64,000 bases of DNA from CAINVV01 sp037137375 (GTDB lineage: Bacteria > Bacteroidota > Bacteroidia > Bacteroidales > Prolixibacteraceae): assembly GCA_037137375.1 (NCBI GenBank), contig JBAXKJ010000014.1, positions 1 through 64,000 on the forward strand. Reading direction: 5' to 3'. Under the pieces are notes generated by a model. That model had not been told where the DNA came from and ran no database searches. It worked only from the letters and a program-made list of their open reading frames with translations. Made by a program: the position numbers and the translations under genes. Positions 25,084-33,407 of this stretch are shown here, one piece after another. The stretch's first letter is position 1; the number at the start of each line of letters is the position of its first letter.

Positions 25084-27846
25084 TTAAAGAATATATCTGA
25101 ATCCAATCTGATAATTCTGACCATAATAATTTCTTTTTGATAGTGTCACAGGGCTTCCAGGATCTTCAAAAGGAACCGGATAGGTATTGGAAACAGGTTT
25201 TTTCACGTAAAATTCATCCGGGGTATTGAGTAAATTCTGAACCTTTAGAAATATTCCGTAGTTCTTTTTGAATTTCTTCTCAGCCGAAAAATCGAACATA
25301 TTCAGCGCCTTTTGCCATTGGTCAAATCCGTAATAGGGTGAAACCAATGCAATACGTTTCCCCGTATACTGCCAGGCAAGCTGTAAATCAATTCCCTTCG
25401 AAATATTTTTATACAACAATGCGGCATTTGCAATATGGTCTGATTGTCCTTGTAAGGGCCTCGTCTCAGAGGGTGCAGGTTCTATCCGCAGATTATTGAA
25501 GGTCTCAATTTTAGTCGTCGTAATTCTCGAATTGGTATAGGTGTAGTTCAGTCTAATTCCAAATTTGGAGATATACTTTTCATAAACAAATTCGAACCCG
25601 TAATTCGTGGCATCTCCAAAATTGGAAGGTTGATACTGGTCTGACTTCGTTCCAACGAAACCATATTCTATTGGATTATTAATGTTTTTATAGAATATCC
25701 CTGCGAGAATTTGTTCGTTGGGTTTAGGGAAATATTCGTAACGAAGGTCTATATTATCAGCTTTTGCATGCTTTAACAAGGGATTCCCGGTCTCGGTATA
25801 TTCATCCCCTTTTTTATTGGTTGGGATGATCTCAAAATACCCTGGCCTGTTGATTGAGTTAAAATAGGAAAGCCGGAGATTGGTCTGGTCGTTTAGCAGG
25901 TATTTAAGATGAATACTTGGTAACACATCGTAATAAGTGATCTTCCCGGATTTCCCCGCCAGGGTTACAGGCAGATCTGTGGTGAAACGCTGATCTGTAT
26001 TTTCAATCCGGACGCCCGCGACGGTTTCCAGTTTCCGATAGGTGAATTTCAGCTTGGTGTAACCGGCAGAGATGTTTTCATCTGCCACGTAACTGTTTGG
26101 ATTGGCAGGGGAACCATCAGGGTTAAATACAGACCAGTTGAAATGATAAATATCTGTCCATAGCTGGAAACTGCCATCCGCATTGGGTATTGTCCTCAGT
26201 TCATAATCCTGATATAAATTGTCCCTATGCTTGGATCTGTGCATTCCCCCGAAGGATAAGGTATAAGGAATACCCTTTGCGTCATCAGTGTAATCAAAAT
26301 TTGCATATCCGGCAATATCCCTGTCGTTGGTACGTTCCCAAATACGATGGTAATCAACTACTTTATTTGCGTGCTGATAAGGAACCGGACTTGTTCCGTC
26401 GGCAAAAAAACCATTGTCATATTCATATTCGGCAAGATCTGGTATGTTACTACTTGCTTTGGAATAGGCTGCTGTCCAGGCTAGTATTAGCTTATGGGAT
26501 AGTGAATGGTTGCCTTGCAAGGTTGAATTGAAGATGGATTGATGCTGGTATTTTGACCGTCCGTAGTTCCATACCTGACCTGTACCGCGTCCAACCCTGG
26601 GAGGTGGTTGCAAAGTATCGGTAGTCATCCGGGTTTGGGCATCGTTCAAAATGGCATCGAAGAGGTAAAGACTAATTTTATTTCGCTCGTTCAAGTTGTA
26701 GTCCAATTTGGCATTGAAACCCATTCTTGTCAGTTGATTCGAATAATCCCTGATATTGGAATGTTTGATCCTTAGGGAACCCTCCTTATTGGTTTCATCG
26801 TAATACTCGCTTGGGTTGAAAATGCTGCTATAGCTCTTATAGGTATTCTGAAAGGAAGCGCCAAGCATGATTCCCAGTTTGTTGTTGAAAAAGCGGTTTC
26901 CTATTGAAAGATTAGCTATGGCATTGGGAGTAAAGTTCTTTTCTGTGTAATTTAGATTGTCTCTTGTAAAATCTCCTGGTTTTGCCAAATAGGAGGATCC
27001 ATATGCTTCATAAGGAGACTTCTTGTTGATACTTTTTACCGGAAAGTAGTTATACCCTCTGTTTAGCAGGTTTTGACTGTATCCGGTTGACAGGCTTGCG
27101 TTGACATAAAGGCGATTTGCAGCGTTCTTCATCACCATGTTCACTGATCCTCCGATGGCGTCTGCCTCCATATCCGGAGACAAGGTTTTGCTTACTTCGA
27201 CACGTTCAACCAAGTCGGCAGGGAAAATATCCAAGGGTACGTACCTATTTTTATTGTCAGGACTAGGTATTTTAATCCCATTAATCAGCGTGTAGTTGTA
27301 TCGCTGGTCCATACCCCTGATAATTGCATATCTTCCTTCTCCGCTGCTGCTTCGTTCAAGCGAAACGCCTGAAACCCGTTGCAAAACATTGGCTATAATA
27401 ATATCCGGCGATAGTTGAATGGACTTTGCAGAGACGATATTTGATACAATCTGCGATTTCTGCTCATCTTTTTTGGCAGTAATTTCACTTTCTGTATTTT
27501 TTTTGGCGGTTACATCAATTGTTGAAATTTCGGAGTAGGCATTTTTCAATTTGAAATTCAATACAGTGTTGTCGTTGACCGAGATTACCGTGTCTTTTGT
27601 TTGGTAGCCAATAAAACTACATACCAACTTGTATTTGCCAGGAGAGATGTTTTGAAAAGTGTAAGTCCCGTCTAAGCCGGCTACGGTATATCGTTTCAAT
27701 GAAAAAATGGAAATGTTGGCGCCTGTTAATTGCTCCCTGGAATTTTCATCTACTATAATCCCTTTGATTTTAAAACTTGCGTTTTCGCAGTAGATATTTG
27801 ATTGTAAAATAATTAAACAGAACAGAAGTAATGGCAATCTTCTCAT
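25084..27846 (-). CDS. TonB-dependent receptor (cassette C)
   Basis: Outer-membrane active transporter, 920 aa. Signal peptide 1-20, a carboxypeptidase-regulatory-like beta-sandwich (about 25-110: FKIKGIIVDENSREQLTGA), plug domain (about 130-235: ANVLQRVSGVSLERSS, YNYTLINGIKIPSPDNKNR, IGGSVNMVMK) and a 22-strand barrel to a terminal aromatic-rich strand (NYQIGFRYIL). Very close in the plug to receptor B at 43-46 kb (same INGIKIPSPDNKNRY segment), more distant from receptor A. It is not a SusC: the partner downstream is a beta-helix lipoprotein, not SusD. Upstream lie Pho-box-like repeats. Probable substrate: an organic or polymeric phosphate, by inference. Confidence 0.85.
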   Translation of the reverse strand: MRRLPLLLFCLIILQSNIYCENASFKIKGIIVDENSREQLTGANISIFSLKRYTVAGLDGTYTFQNISPGKYKLVCSFIGYQTKDTVISVNDNTVLNFKLKNAYSEISTIDVTAKKNTESEITAKKDEQKSQIVSNIVSAKSIQLSPDIIIANVLQRVSGVSLERSSSGEGRYAIIRGMDQRYNYTLINGIKIPSPDNKNRYVPLDIFPADLVERVEVSKTLSPDMEADAIGGSVNMVMKNAANRLYVNASLSTGYSQNLLNRGYNYFPVKSINKKSPYEAYGSSYLAKPGDFTRDNLNYTEKNFTPNAIANLSIGNRFFNNKLGIMLGASFQNTYKSYSSIFNPSEYYDETNKEGSLRIKHSNIRDYSNQLTRMGFNAKLDYNLNERNKISLYLFDAILNDAQTRMTTDTLQPPPRVGRGTGQVWNYGRSKYQHQSIFNSTLQGNHSLSHKLILAWTAAYSKASSNIPDLAEYEYDNGFFADGTSPVPYQHANKVVDYHRIWERTNDRDIAGYANFDYTDDAKGIPYTLSFGGMHRSKHRDNLYQDYELRTIPNADGSFQLWTDIYHFNWSVFNPDGSPANPNSYVADENISAGYTKLKFTYRKLETVAGVRIENTDQRFTTDLPVTLAGKSGKITYYDVLPSIHLKYLLNDQTNLRLSYFNSINRPGYFEIIPTNKKGDEYTETGNPLLKHAKADNIDLRYEYFPKPNEQILAGIFYKNINNPIEYGFVGTKSDQYQPSNFGDATNYGFEFVYEKYISKFGIRLNYTYTNSRITTTKIETFNNLRIEPAPSETRPLQGQSDHIANAALLYKNISKGIDLQLAWQYTGKRIALVSPYYGFDQWQKALNMFDFSAEKKFKKNYGIFLKVQNLLNTPDEFYVKKPVSNTYPVPFEDPGSPVTLSKRNYYGQNYQIGFRYIL

Positions 27847-28009
27847 GAATAACCTAATTTTCAGTTATTGAAATTATGCCACACTTTTTGCAGGCTTAAT
27901 TTCAATGATCATATGACAATTTCTGAAAACATGAATTAAAGCACTTAATTCAATGTTTTCATATCTGCACGAAAGTAGAGTGCCAATATTTCAATACTGC
28001 TAAGGAATT

Positions 28010-28047
28010 GTTACAATACAATTAAAGTAGGTTACAGAAAAGTTTCA
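28010..28047 (-). promoter_or_regulatory. Pho-box-like repeats upstream of TonB receptor C
   Basis: GTTTCA at 28042 and GTTACA at 28031 are 11 bp apart in the orientation of the receptor gene; a third GTTACA at 28010 is 21 bp further, one base off the expected phase. No clear TAnnTTTG box follows at the usual distance, so this site is weaker than the others. Confidence 0.4.
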
Positions 28048-28118
28048 GTTTCTTATTTAGACTTTGATTCCGTTTATAATTTACTCCTGATTCAGTAATA
28101 GAAATTAATAGGATCAAC

Positions 28119-28146
28119 TGTAATGTTTTATTAACACCAATGTAAC
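28119..28146 (+). promoter_or_regulatory. plus-strand Pho-box-like repeats, now cut off from their gene by an IS
   Basis: TGTAAT 28119, ATTAAC 28130 and TGTAAC 28141 are in 11-bp register and point rightward, towards repeat copies C and B and, across the IS, the YqaA-like gene at 30257. Before the IS insertion this would have been about 260 bp upstream of that gene. A TAACCTTG at 28143 overlaps the last repeat and may be the -7 box. Confidence 0.4.
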
Positions 28147-28207
28147 CTTGAACAAGACAAAATCCAGCTATTACATGCGACCTTTAAAAAACAAAAAGTA
28201 AACGATT

Positions 28208-28265
28208 GAAACCCTCACGAGCAATTGCTCACAGAAGGTGATGTAAATAGGCCTGAGGGTTCCAT
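28208..28265 (+). repeat. structured repeat element, copy C (short)
   Basis: 58 nt beginning GAAACCCTCA and ending TGAGGGTTCCAT, with the same internal AAGGTGATGTAAAT as copies A and B. The two 10-nt arms pair at nine positions. Compared with A and B the arm bases differ but still pair (a G-C pair becomes T-A at the eighth position and a GA/AG internal loop becomes two C-G pairs), which suggests selection for RNA structure. It lacks the 3' half that runs to a GTG start codon in A and B. An inner GAGCAATTGCTC palindrome sits in the loop. Confidence 0.6.
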
Positions 28266-28293
28266 ACGGCAAATGAAAAACAAATTATATACT

Positions 28294-28317
28294 GAAACGA
28301 GCACGGGCAAGACACAC
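28294..28317 (+). repeat. structured repeat element, copy B, left part
   Basis: First 24 nt of copy B (GAAACGAGCA...), ending in CACAC, one copy of the IS target duplication. The element continues at 30180 on the other side of the insertion sequence. Joined without the IS it aligns with the first 30 positions of copy A without a gap. Confidence 0.7.
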
Positions 28318-30174
28318 TGAGTATTCCGGGCAATGTGGTTCTTCGTCACATTTGGGGACGGTTACCCATTCTGGGAAAGGATTACTTTCCTACGCAATAG
28401 TTCAAAGCTAGCTCTTCCATACATTTGACGCTTGATGCTTTTTATTCGATTTACATGGCCTTCAACGGTTCCGTTACTCCAAGGTAATCGTATTCCGTTT
28501 TCGACAGCTTTTATATCTCGGGATAAACCGTAAGCGAATGACTTGAGACCTGAAAATTTTCGCTTCGATTTTTTGACAAAATCTATCCATCTTGTTATGT
28601 TACCACAACCTCGCTTTATCATGGTGCGAAATATCTGCACTAATTTTCTGACTATTTGAAGTTCCGGTAAGTTTGCAATTAATGTTTTCATACAACTTCT
28701 TTCATCTGGATCTTCAATGTCTGAGATTGATCCGCCTATATATTTGGCTAATTTTCTGGAATCTAATGGCTTGACATATGGTATTATTTTCTGCTGAAGC
28801 TCAATATTATCCAGGGTTGTAATACCATATTCCAATTTTAATTTATTGATGTAATCGAAAGCCTGAGTTCGGCCACCATTATAACCAAGTCCAAGTATTT
28901 CTTCGAAGATGTCTATCTTTTTGTAGCCTTCCATATTAAGTCGGGACAAAATATGGCCAGAGAATAGAGCAACGTTTACAGATTTCGGATGAATCCTCGG
29001 TGACAAAGTTTCCTGTATAAAATAAGAACGCACAGTGTTACGACTGATTCTTAATGTTTTGGAGATCCTATTGATTGGAGTCCCTTTTGTTTGCAATTCT
29101 TTGACTTTGTTATAGGTGTCTAATCGCTGATCAACATGTTTCGCATCAAGATTTGAGGCAGTAGCTTTAAAATCAAGATATTCTGTAACATCTGTACTTT
29201 CACGCTGTCCTTCTATGTCAGATAATGTTAATATTTCGTCCGTCTTATCTCTTATTACCTGATGTACTTCCTTACTGATACTTTTAAAGTATTTATCCAA
29301 TGCTTCAGAAAGGTTCATCAGCAGGTGGAATCGATCAGCAACTTGAATCGCGTCAGGACAGATCTCATTAATTGCCGACGAATATGCACCAGACCGATCC
29401 CTGGTTATAATTTTAATTGCTGGATACCTTTTGAGCCATTCTTTTAAGTTTGCACTATCTCGTGAGGATAAGAGATCAATTGGTCTGGAAGATTCCATAT
29501 CAATCAATACTGTTCCATAATTTACCCCTTTACGAAAAGCCCAATCGTCAACACCAAGAATGACAGGTTGTTTTATTGCAGGCAGAACTTGACTAAGTGC
29601 AATACGGGTTACAGTAGAACAACTAACTGGCAGGTAAAGAAGTTTTGAAAGCTGACTACCAAGTTTCCCAGTTAATTCAATTGACAATGAATCTAATAAT
29701 TGCGATACCCTGTAAGTCCTTCGTGAGTACCTTTTCAAATGTGATGTCTGTTCAGAAAACACTTTACGAGGGCACGAATAATTTCTGCACTTAAATTTTC
29801 TTGTCTTTAAGAAAAGTAAGGTCGTATTTTGATAGACTGGCAAGTCAGCAATTTTTCGATGGTAATGATCGTGAACAGAGCTACTGGAGTGACCACAGAG
29901 AGGGCATTGGGATCGAATAGACTTGACAGAAGCAAAAATGGTGATTTTTCCATTATTATGCTTAATGTCATTAATGCGGAATTTTGGAAGGTTAATAAGG
30001 TGATTTATTCTCATAAGTAATTGATATTAAATTACTTGAAGATAATAAATACCTATGATATTATCAAGAAAAAATGCGTATATTTACCTGAATATCAATT
30101 ATTTGTTCAATATTATTGTAATAATTTGTGAGTCCCCAAATGTGACGAAGAACCACTTTACTCCGGAATATTCA
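28318..30174 (-). mobile_element. ISL3-like insertion sequence
   Basis: 1857-bp element with one transposase. Terminal inverted repeats are about 42 bp and imperfect (28318-28359 against 30174-30132); the innermost 25 bp are identical. It is flanked by CACAC on both sides (28313-28317 and 30175-30179). Removing the element and one CACAC restores a repeat copy of the same length as copy A, which fixes the borders. The 5-bp duplication is shorter than the 8 bp usual for ISL3. Confidence 0.85.
28362..30014 (-). CDS. ISL3 family transposase
   Basis: 550-aa DDE transposase. N-terminal zinc ribbon (CPLCG at about 37-41, then CRNYSCPRK at about 76-84), helix-turn-helix region, and a DDE catalytic core with first Asp in ILGVDDWAFRKG, second in IITRDRSGAY and the ADRFHLLMNL stretch; the glutamate region is NGTVEGHVNRIKSIKRQMYG near the C-terminus, all typical of ISL3. 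A helical insert (about 250-420) with a second HTH-like RISKTLRISRNTVRSYF lies before the last motif. The gene is intact, so the element may still be active. Confidence 0.92.
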   Translation of the reverse strand: MRINHLINLPKFRINDIKHNNGKITIFASVKSIRSQCPLCGHSSSSVHDHYHRKIADLPVYQNTTLLFLKTRKFKCRNYSCPRKVFSEQTSHLKRYSRRTYRVSQLLDSLSIELTGKLGSQLSKLLYLPVSCSTVTRIALSQVLPAIKQPVILGVDDWAFRKGVNYGTVLIDMESSRPIDLLSSRDSANLKEWLKRYPAIKIITRDRSGAYSSAINEICPDAIQVADRFHLLMNLSEALDKYFKSISKEVHQVIRDKTDEILTLSDIEGQRESTDVTEYLDFKATASNLDAKHVDQRLDTYNKVKELQTKGTPINRISKTLRISRNTVRSYFIQETLSPRIHPKSVNVALFSGHILSRLNMEGYKKIDIFEEILGLGYNGGRTQAFDYINKLKLEYGITTLDNIELQQKIIPYVKPLDSRKLAKYIGGSISDIEDPDERSCMKTLIANLPELQIVRKLVQIFRTMIKRGCGNITRWIDFVKKSKRKFSGLKSFAYGLSRDIKAVENGIRLPWSNGTVEGHVNRIKSIKRQMYGRASFELLRRKVILSQNG

Positions 30175-30179
30175 CACAC

Positions 30180-30259
30180 AAAAGGCGATGTAAATGTACC
30201 TTGCGAGTTCCATGAGTACTTACAGATAATCAATAATTTAACTAATATATTTACGAGTG
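30180..30259 (+). repeat. structured repeat element, copy B, right part
   Basis: Carries the conserved AAGG.GATGTAAAT, the TGCGAGTTCC arm, a 27-nt stretch identical to copy A ending ACTTACAGATA, and the terminal TTTACGAGTG. The GTG (30257-30259) is the start codon of the YqaA-like gene, matching the arrangement of copy A at the kinase gene. Confidence 0.7.
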
Positions 30260-30880
30260 AATAGCTTTTATGAAAAATTTCATTTACAGTTTTTGAACCA
30301 TCAAGACGTGAAATGGGTCATGTTGGCTCTGTTTATCTGTTCATTTGCTGATGCTTCCTTCTTGCCGGCGCCTGTTCTGACATTATTCATTTTATTGGTC
30401 CTGACAAATAAACAAAATGTCGATAATTATGTCATCCTGGCAACTTTGGGAACCTTTTCAGGTGCAATAGCCGGGTATTTTTTAGGCTATATTACCTCTG
30501 TAAATTTGAGTAACGGTTCTGGTGGTTTCATTCAACATCTTTACACCCATGTGCCAGGATTTTCAAAGGAGGGTTTTCAAAACACCCAATTGCTTTATGC
30601 AAAATGGAATTTTGGGATCTTGTTTATGGCCTCTTTTACGCCATTATCATACGGTTTGTTTTCACTGTCATCCGGGATTTTCAAAATAAACCTGCCCATT
30701 TTTTGCCTGACAACATTTTTATGCCAGGCCTCTAAGTTTTGGTTACTGGCGGTTGTTACAAAGAGGATGGGACCCAAGGCAAAGGAACTATTTAGATGGA
30801 AGCCTTTGCCTTGGGTCATCCTTCTTCTATTAGGGACTATTGCTTTCTACATTTTTTATCTGAATGACTTTTTTACCTGA
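30257..30880 (+). CDS. YqaA-like (VTT/DedA-related) membrane protein
   Basis: 207-aa inner-membrane protein with four to five hydrophobic segments (about 20-42, 50-75, 115-135, 140-165, 182-203). The early FADASFLPAPVLTLFILLVL and the FTPLSYGLFSLSSGIF segment resemble the YqaA branch of the DedA / SNARE-associated (VTT) superfamily, implicated in lipid flipping or membrane homeostasis. The start is GTG 30257; an ATG at 30270 is out of frame. The gene has been separated from its presumed promoter region (Pho-box-like repeats at 28.1 kb) by the IS, leaving repeat copy B in front. Confidence 0.72.
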   Translation: MNSFYEKFHLQFLNHQDVKWVMLALFICSFADASFLPAPVLTLFILLVLTNKQNVDNYVILATLGTFSGAIAGYFLGYITSVNLSNGSGGFIQHLYTHVPGFSKEGFQNTQLLYAKWNFGILFMASFTPLSYGLFSLSSGIFKINLPIFCLTTFLCQASKFWLLAVVTKRMGPKAKELFRWKPLPWVILLLLGTIAFYIFYLNDFFT

Positions 30881-30907
30881 ATGAACTTGTCATAAGATTT
30901 ACAAGAA

Positions 30908-31072
30908 TTAGATATCTTCATCATTTAATTCATGCTTTTCGGCTTTAATCTCATCGTTAAAAAAAGTCTTCGTTACTTCCTTTTCATCCTTGAAATTTTT
31001 CCAGATGAGATATACAATTATTATTACCCCACAAAAAGCAACAATTCCGATTACATACCAATTTACTACCAT
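30908..31072 (-). CDS. small single-span membrane protein
   Basis: 54 codons from ATG 31072 to TAA 30908. The product opens with a hydrophobic segment (residues about 5-25, with WYVIGIVAFCGVIIIVYLIW) and ends in a charged tail rich in Lys, Glu and Asp (ending KHELNDEDI), the composition of a small type I or II membrane protein. No family recognised. It faces the YqaA-like gene end to end (28 bp apart) and sits 73 bp downstream of the PQQ-propeller gene on the same strand, so it may be the last gene of that unit. Confidence 0.6.
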   Translation of the reverse strand: MVVNWYVIGIVAFCGVIIIVYLIWKNFKDEKEVTKTFFNDEIKAEKHELNDEDI

Positions 31073-31145
31073 AGCAATAATTTTAATTAATGATAAAGAG
31101 ATTATTATATGATTTACAAAAATTTAATTAAAGTCTACAAGTTCC

Positions 31146-32879
31146 TTATTCCATGTTTGGAAGCCTGAAAGCGGCCATTTCCTGAGAATTGCGAACAATC
31201 AGGATATTTCCAGCCAAGGCTGGATGGTTCCATGTCTTACCCTTTATTGCCTGGAACCTGGATAATTCGGAATACTTCTCTGGTGATGCCGATACAATTG
31301 CTACCTCACCTTTCTCTGTTAGAACCAAAATAACATCCTGATCCGCCAGAAGTAGTGTAAATCCCTGGTAACGGCCACCTCGCCACTTGGGTTTACCATC
31401 CTGAAGATTAACACATGCCAAATAGGGTCCATCGAAGCCATATGCAAATCCTTTGTGGATGACCTGATCATTAAATACACTTTTCAGACCATTGGAAGTC
31501 CAAATATCCCTGATTTTCCATTCCGTCCCATCCATTGCAACAGAAACCCTGCGTATACTCTTGTACTCCTCTGAGAATAACAGATCCCTATTTTCCAATA
31601 TAGCAGGTTGCAGAACACGATCACCCAGTGGCCATGAGTATTCCCAGAGTTTTTTACCTGTTGTCGGATCAACGCTTAGCGCACCGGCTTTGCTCATAAG
31701 CAGCACCTGAGGAACTCCACTAATGTTCAGCAACTGGGGAGAACTATAACCTGATCCTCCATCTTCTCCAAACCATCTTGGTTTTCCGGTAGCAAGATCA
31801 TATGCTGCCAATTTACCGGCAAGAGCTACAATCACCATATCGGATAGAACCAAAGGTGAACCGGAAAAACCCCAGTTTGGTGGTTTTATACCGGTATCAT
31901 TCGCGGCATCTCGCGACCATATAACAGATCCACTACCGGCATCTAGCACATTCAGTATCCCGGTTCCACCAAGTGTATAAATTCTGTTTCCGGACAGCGT
32001 TGGAGTCGAGCGCGGACCAGCACCCGCATGAGCATCCCAGAAACGAGCCTTGTCCTGGTGTTTCCATACCGGTTTGCCATTGGTCAAATCATAACAGGAA
32101 ACAGTTTCAAACTCCCCCCGCTGTTCTTGGGTAAAGAGAAGATTGCCAGCCACCGATATTGAGGAGCAACCCGGACCAACTTCTCTTCTCCATATCTCTA
32201 AAGGTGGCTTGGATGACCAGTCTGTCCTGATCCTGACACCATGAACCACACCATCGCGGTTTGCCCCTCTGAAACCAAGCCAGCCCTGACTGGAACCTTC
32301 AATAACTTTCTCGGTTACGGATTCACTCTTTTCATTGCCTGACTGGGCAAGAAGACGCTCTTCATCGGTCCTTGCCCATCGGAAAGCCAGGTCATGTTGA
32401 CCTTCCCCGGTCATACCATTAGTTCTGAGGAGTATCCACATCCCTGATGCCAGCAGGATTGTCAGGATCATCGTCACCCTGCGCAAAGGGGTTGAAAAAT
32501 TTTGTGTGGTGACCGCCCATATAACCAATGCAAGGCACATGACAGGAGTGGAGTAAATGATAAACATCAGTCCCATATTTGCCGTCGCGATTGACTTATC
32601 CAGGAAGAATGAGGTTCCATAAAGGGATATAATAATTAATAGAATTGCACCAAATCGCTCTTGCCAGGAAGCACGGCTAAAAAAGATCCACCATACGGCA
32701 ATACCAATAACTCCAAGAAGTCCGCCCATTATGCCGATAATCATTCCATCAGGTACGATAGCGGGAATTACAAATCTTAACACCCACTGAAGAACAACAA
32801 TAACTACCCCTGGCCAAAGTCTAAGCTGCCCGGATTGAGAAAGTCTGCCAGTTTTTTCCATGCCTTCTGCTTTTGTCAT
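31146..32879 (-). CDS. membrane-anchored PQQ-like beta-propeller protein
   Basis: 577 aa. The first 155 residues hold five transmembrane helices (about 19-40, 44-68, 75-92, 100-122, 132-150). After a linker, residues about 200-577 form a beta-propeller of PQQ-enzyme / BamB-like repeats: YDLTNGKPVWKHQ, LNVLDAGSGSVIWSRD, YDLATGKPRWFGE, VDPTTGKKLWEYS, VNLQDGKPKWRGG. Canonical PQQ ligands of the alcohol dehydrogenases are not evident, so a scaffold or a dehydrogenase-like role cannot be distinguished. Topology places the propeller on one side of the inner membrane, probably periplasmic. Confidence 0.75.
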   Translation of the reverse strand: MTKAEGMEKTGRLSQSGQLRLWPGVVIVVLQWVLRFVIPAIVPDGMIIGIMGGLLGVIGIAVWWIFFSRASWQERFGAILLIIISLYGTSFFLDKSIATANMGLMFIIYSTPVMCLALVIWAVTTQNFSTPLRRVTMILTILLASGMWILLRTNGMTGEGQHDLAFRWARTDEERLLAQSGNEKSESVTEKVIEGSSQGWLGFRGANRDGVVHGVRIRTDWSSKPPLEIWRREVGPGCSSISVAGNLLFTQEQRGEFETVSCYDLTNGKPVWKHQDKARFWDAHAGAGPRSTPTLSGNRIYTLGGTGILNVLDAGSGSVIWSRDAANDTGIKPPNWGFSGSPLVLSDMVIVALAGKLAAYDLATGKPRWFGEDGGSGYSSPQLLNISGVPQVLLMSKAGALSVDPTTGKKLWEYSWPLGDRVLQPAILENRDLLFSEEYKSIRRVSVAMDGTEWKIRDIWTSNGLKSVFNDQVIHKGFAYGFDGPYLACVNLQDGKPKWRGGRYQGFTLLLADQDVILVLTEKGEVAIVSASPEKYSELSRFQAIKGKTWNHPALAGNILIVRNSQEMAAFRLPNME

Positions 32880-32938
32880 CTTTTGAATGAAGTTTAGTGT
32901 TTATAATGCTTAGTGTTTTGATAAATACAAGGCTGTGT

Positions 32939-33400
32939 TTATAATTTAATTTCTATGTCAAGTTGTCTTCCCTCATTTAAAGTTTTCTTGTCCATTCCAT
33001 CACCAACGCCAATCCCGATTGCCATACCAATAGGTAAACCTATTCCTAAATATGCCATATTTCCGAGGCTTGTGCCAAATGCAACACCCATTGGAATGCC
33101 GAATACAGCCATCCCCAAAGTCATCCACATATTTCGGTAGTAGTTTTTTGGAAAAAGTTTAAGTTCTTTTTCCAATAGTTTAATTATTTTAAGAAGTGTC
33201 TGTTTAAACTGTTTGCGCAACTCGTTTCCAGAAAAATCGATAGAATTGATCTCATCAATATCTTTATTGATTGAAACAACAATTTCATCACCTAATTCCC
33301 TTTTTTCTAAATCGGTTAGCAATTTTTTGAATTGAGCGTACAATTCATTCATTTTCAAATCCTCATTGTCTGATCGATGGTTTAGTTCATTTAGTTTCAT
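32939..33400 (-). CDS. hypothetical protein with C-terminal glycine-rich membrane hairpin
   Basis: 153 aa from ATG 33400, chosen because it follows the flavodoxin gene stop (33408) by 7 bp; the frame is open back to 33448 inside that gene. Residues 1-95 are helical and charged; residues about 100-140 are two glycine-rich hydrophobic stretches (GMAVFGIPMGVAFGTSLG and LGIGLPIGMAIGIGVGDG). No family name recognised. It looks like the partner gene of the flavodoxin-domain protein. Confidence 0.6.
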   Translation of the reverse strand: MKLNELNHRSDNEDLKMNELYAQFKKLLTDLEKRELGDEIVVSINKDIDEINSIDFSGNELRKQFKQTLLKIIKLLEKELKLFPKNYYRNMWMTLGMAVFGIPMGVAFGTSLGNMAYLGIGLPIGMAIGIGVGDGMDKKTLNEGRQLDIEIKL

Positions 33401-33407
33401 AAAGTAC

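Noticed and set aside
28329..30162. 8-bp target duplication around the IS if borders are set at the inner GGTTCTTCG ends
   Set aside because: The flanks GGCAATGT and ACTTTACT do not match, while the longer inverted repeats with CACAC restore the interrupted repeat exactly.
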